From Pseudohoeflea suaedae (GTDB lineage: Bacteria > Pseudomonadota > Alphaproteobacteria > Rhizobiales > Rhizobiaceae): a stretch of 64,000 nt of DNA. This document shows, in pieces, positions 60,974 to 64,000 of the stretch. Within the stretch, counting starts at the first letter, position 1, and each line of letters opens with the position of its first letter. Position numbers and translations under genes: made by a program. The notes under the pieces are model-generated. The model ran no database searches, had not been told where the DNA came from, and saw only the letters and a program-made list of their open reading frames with translations. The DNA lies in assembly GCF_004354915.1 (NCBI RefSeq), contig NZ_SMSI01000002.1:372001-436000 (forward strand), given 5' to 3'.

Positions 60974-61342
60974 ATGGCGGCGTTTAACATTGCATGCGAA
61001 GCTCCCGACAGCGGCCCGACCCCGCGACCGTCCGGAGACCGGCCCATCGACCTCGTTCACCTGGCCAAGCAGACCGGTGGCGACAAGAACCTCGAAGCCG
61101 AAGTCCTTACCATCTTCGCCAAGCAGATCCGAAAAGCGGTTCACGAACTTCCCGGCCTGTCGGGCAACGCGCAGGTGAGGCTCGCGCACACCATCGCGGG
61201 CTCCGCCAAGGGCGTCGGCGCCTTCGAAGTGGCTCGCACGGCGGAAGCCATCGAGAACAAGCCCGGCCAGGCGAGGCTCCTGACGGCGTTCACCAAGGCG
61301 GTCGTCTCTGTCGACAGTTTCATCATCGGCCTGAACCGCTGA
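60974..61342 (+). CDS. Hpt domain phosphotransfer protein
   Basis: 122 residues from ATG 60974 with AAGGA upstream. A disordered N-terminus (about 1-30) precedes a four-helix Hpt domain: DLVHLAKQTGGDKNLEAEVLTIFAKQIRK and the phosphohistidine motif LAHTIAGSAKGVGAFEVARTAE (HxxxGxAxxxGA, His near residue 75). It should relay phosphoryl groups between response regulators. No kinase or receiver gene is next to it; it is divergent from the GPR-like gene across a shared promoter region. Partners unknown; its role may lie in cell-cycle or pole signalling. Confidence 0.85.
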   Translation: MAAFNIACEAPDSGPTPRPSGDRPIDLVHLAKQTGGDKNLEAEVLTIFAKQIRKAVHELPGLSGNAQVRLAHTIAGSAKGVGAFEVARTAEAIENKPGQARLLTAFTKAVVSVDSFIIGLNR

Positions 61343-61536
61343 GGCCAGCCCGACGCGCCGCCGGCAACCGGCCAGCGGCAATTCGGCCTGTACGCCGGAA
61401 AGGCGAGGCCCGGGCTCGTGCCCGCCGCCATCCCGCACAGCGAATTGCCGCATTGCGCTTTTCATTCTTGTCAGGTCACCCTGAGCGTGTATGAAAACCG
61501 CATGTTTGCCACCCATGGAATGCGGGCGAGGGATAT

Positions 61537-62912
<1,376 letters not shown>

Positions 62913-62935
62913 GGGCAGAGGGTTCCGGATAGGAA

Positions 62936-62957
62936 AAGGGCGGCTCCGGCCGCCCTT
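62936..62957. terminator. Terminator hairpin between reductase and DUF922 genes
   Basis: AAGGGCGGC, loop TCCG, GCCGCCCTT: 9-bp perfect stem between convergent genes. On the minus strand it is followed by TTTT, on the plus strand by a weak T-rich stretch. Confidence 0.7.
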
Positions 62958-62961
62958 GCTT

Positions 62962-63573
62962 TCAGTTCTTCATCGCGTCGAGCTTGAACTGGAGCATGCG
63001 CGTCATCCGCCGCTCGAAGCTTGCGGACTCGGCGCGGTCGAATGCGACCTGAGCCCGGTCGTGTTTGGTGAGGATCTTGTCGGATTCCGCGTTGGCGGCG
63101 GCTTCCATGTCCTTGCAGTTTCTGCGCGGATACATCGAAACCAGCGATTTTTCGAGCTTGCGGGCATATTGCCGGGCTATCTCGGCATGGCGCTCCTCAT
63201 GCCGCTTGATATCTCGCGAGAGGGTGTCCCAGATCATCACCACGTCCTTCTCGGCGCGGCGGCGATTGGTCCAGCGCGGAAGGATGAGCTTCGTGTGGAG
63301 CTTGATCTCGGCGCTCTTGACCTTGCAGCGGCCGTTTCGAAGCTGCTGATAGCTGATCGTGCCGCTGAACTTCATCCTGGTGGCGCCGGGATGGCGCATG
63401 TCGGTGCCGGACGCCTTCGGGCCGTGGCGCGAGAGTTCCCGGTCGAGATCGCCGGCGGTGCGTCCGCCGATGTTGAAATACTGGTAGGATTTCGAGATGA
63501 GTGTTTCCGCCTGGCCCGCCGTGGTCAGCGAGACAGCCAGAACCAATGCCGCCGCTATGGGTGTCAGACGCAT
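62962..63573 (-). CDS. DUF922 domain protein with HExxH-like motif, exported
   Basis: 203 residues with signal peptide (MRLTPIAAALVLAVSLTTAGQA). The mature part has the DUF922 pattern: SYQYFNIGGRTAGDLDREL, then CKVKSAEIKLHTKLILPRW, and the helix IKRHEERHAEIARQYA, where HEERH resembles the HExxH zinc-protease site. The family is annotated as putative Zn-dependent proteases; activity is unproven. Two cysteines (about residues 83 and 152) could form a disulphide in the periplasm. Convergent with the reductase gene and divergent from folP. Confidence 0.85.
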   Translation of the reverse strand: MRLTPIAAALVLAVSLTTAGQAETLISKSYQYFNIGGRTAGDLDRELSRHGPKASGTDMRHPGATRMKFSGTISYQQLRNGRCKVKSAEIKLHTKLILPRWTNRRRAEKDVVMIWDTLSRDIKRHEERHAEIARQYARKLEKSLVSMYPRRNCKDMEAAANAESDKILTKHDRAQVAFDRAESASFERRMTRMLQFKLDAMKN

Positions 63574-63667
63574 GCCATTTCCTCAAATCGACTCCGCAAA
63601 CCTTGCGCCATGGCGGCCGGTGATGCAACAGGAAGCCGAGCATTGACGAGCGCGCCAAGGTGACAAT

Positions 63668-64000
63668 TTGTTGATAGCATCTCCAGAATCTTTTCACCCA
63701 CGCCAGGTGCCGGTGGCCCATGGGCGATCATTGGAGATCGGACCGAATTCGGTCGTCATGGGGATATTGAACGTGACGCCGGATTCGTTCTCCGACGGCG
63801 GGCGCAATCTCGAGACCGGGAGCGCGGTCGAGACCGCGCGGCAGATGGTCGCCGACGGTGCCGGGATCATCGATATCGGCGGTGAATCGACGCGGCCGGG
63901 CGCCGATCCCGTGTCGCCGGACGACGAAAGGGCGCGAATCCTTCCCGTCTTCAGGGCACTTTCCGCGGAATTCGGCCCGGACGGTCCGCTGCTCTCGGTC
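63668..64000 (+). CDS. folP: Dihydropteroate synthase, N-terminal part
   Basis: The gene runs off the window end; 111 residues are visible. A TTG start at 63668 is chosen because AAGGTG lies just upstream and no ATG/GTG fits before the domain (a second TTG follows at 63671). After VAHGRSLEIGPNSVV comes the DHPS signature MGILNVTPDSFSDGG and the second motif IIDIGGESTRPGA. It joins p-aminobenzoate to the pterin pyrophosphate in folate synthesis and is the sulphonamide target. The rest is beyond the window. Confidence 0.93.
   Translation, partial: MLIASPESFHPRQVPVAHGRSLEIGPNSVVMGILNVTPDSFSDGGRNLETGSAVETARQMVADGAGIIDIGGESTRPGADPVSPDDERARILPVFRALSAEFGPDGPLLSV

Overview
The window reads as chromosomal DNA of an alphaproteobacterium of the order Hyphomicrobiales (Rhizobiales), most likely Rhizobiaceae-like. 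The grounds are the GC-rich coding style, a giant apolipoprotein-repeat protein of the growth pole ring (GPR/RgsE) type known from Agrobacterium and Sinorhizobium, a class II DAHP synthase, a malic enzyme fused to a phosphotransacetylase-like domain, two L,D-transpeptidases, and DUF2865, DUF2059 and extensin-like families common in rhizobia. No insertion sequence, prophage, CRISPR array or rRNA was seen. One tRNA gene (Val, CAC) is present. The species cannot be named from the sequence alone.

Layout. 0-2.8 kb: end of a thermonuclease-like gene, GST, uracil-DNA glycosylase-like protein, Lrp regulator, DUF302 protein. 2.8-7.2 kb: a TetR regulator divergent from an MFS / sugar-lactone oxidase-like flavoprotein / PLP aldolase-racemase-like operon, with two inverted repeats between them. 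7.3-10.7 kb: hydroxyacid dehydrogenase and penicillin acylase-family hydrolase. 10.8-14.3 kb: a polar amino acid ABC importer without its ATPase gene, plus a methyltransferase. 14.5-19.3 kb: mobA and moaA (molybdenum cofactor), two exporters, a small Cys-rich protein and a DUF971 protein. 19.3-22.7 kb: MarR/hydrolase pair, a small L,D-transpeptidase, a diguanylate cyclase. 22.8-29.6 kb: class I fumarase, a YcbB-type L,D-transpeptidase, an extensin-like protein, a large membrane protein. 29.7-35.9 kb: tRNA-Val, gph, rpiA, DUF2059, then gor with a lysozyme-like and a gamma-glutamylcyclotransferase-like gene. 36-38 kb: a compact cluster of an unusual P450, a stand-alone acyl carrier protein and a possible acyltransferase. 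38.2-50.7 kb: DAHP synthase, GNAT, GFA protein, LigB-type dioxygenase, NAD synthase, two tandem MFS paralogues, DUF2865 protein, malic enzyme, dipeptide epimerase. 50.8-55 kb: Mla-type lipid transport operon (STAS-MlaE, MlaF, MlaD, PqiC-like lipoprotein). 55.4-60.6 kb: the giant GPR-like gene. 61-64 kb: Hpt protein, adrenodoxin-type ferredoxin, ferredoxin-NADP reductase, DUF922 protein and the start of folP.

How the genes fit together. Several genes concern the envelope and polar growth (GPR-like scaffold, two L,D-transpeptidases, extensin-like peptidase fold, Mla lipid transport, dipeptide epimerase for peptidoglycan peptides). Others are core metabolism (fumA, maeB, rpiA, gph, nadE, DAHP synthase, folP, moaA, mobA) and glutathione/redox functions (gor, GST, GGCT-like, GFA, ferredoxin and its reductase). 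The part most likely to be undescribed is the P450-ACP-acyltransferase-like cluster at 35,960-37,986. Its P450 keeps the haem-cysteine motif but lacks the usual ExxR and I-helix acid/alcohol residues. The lactone oxidase/PLP enzyme operon at 2.8-7.2 kb is the second candidate.
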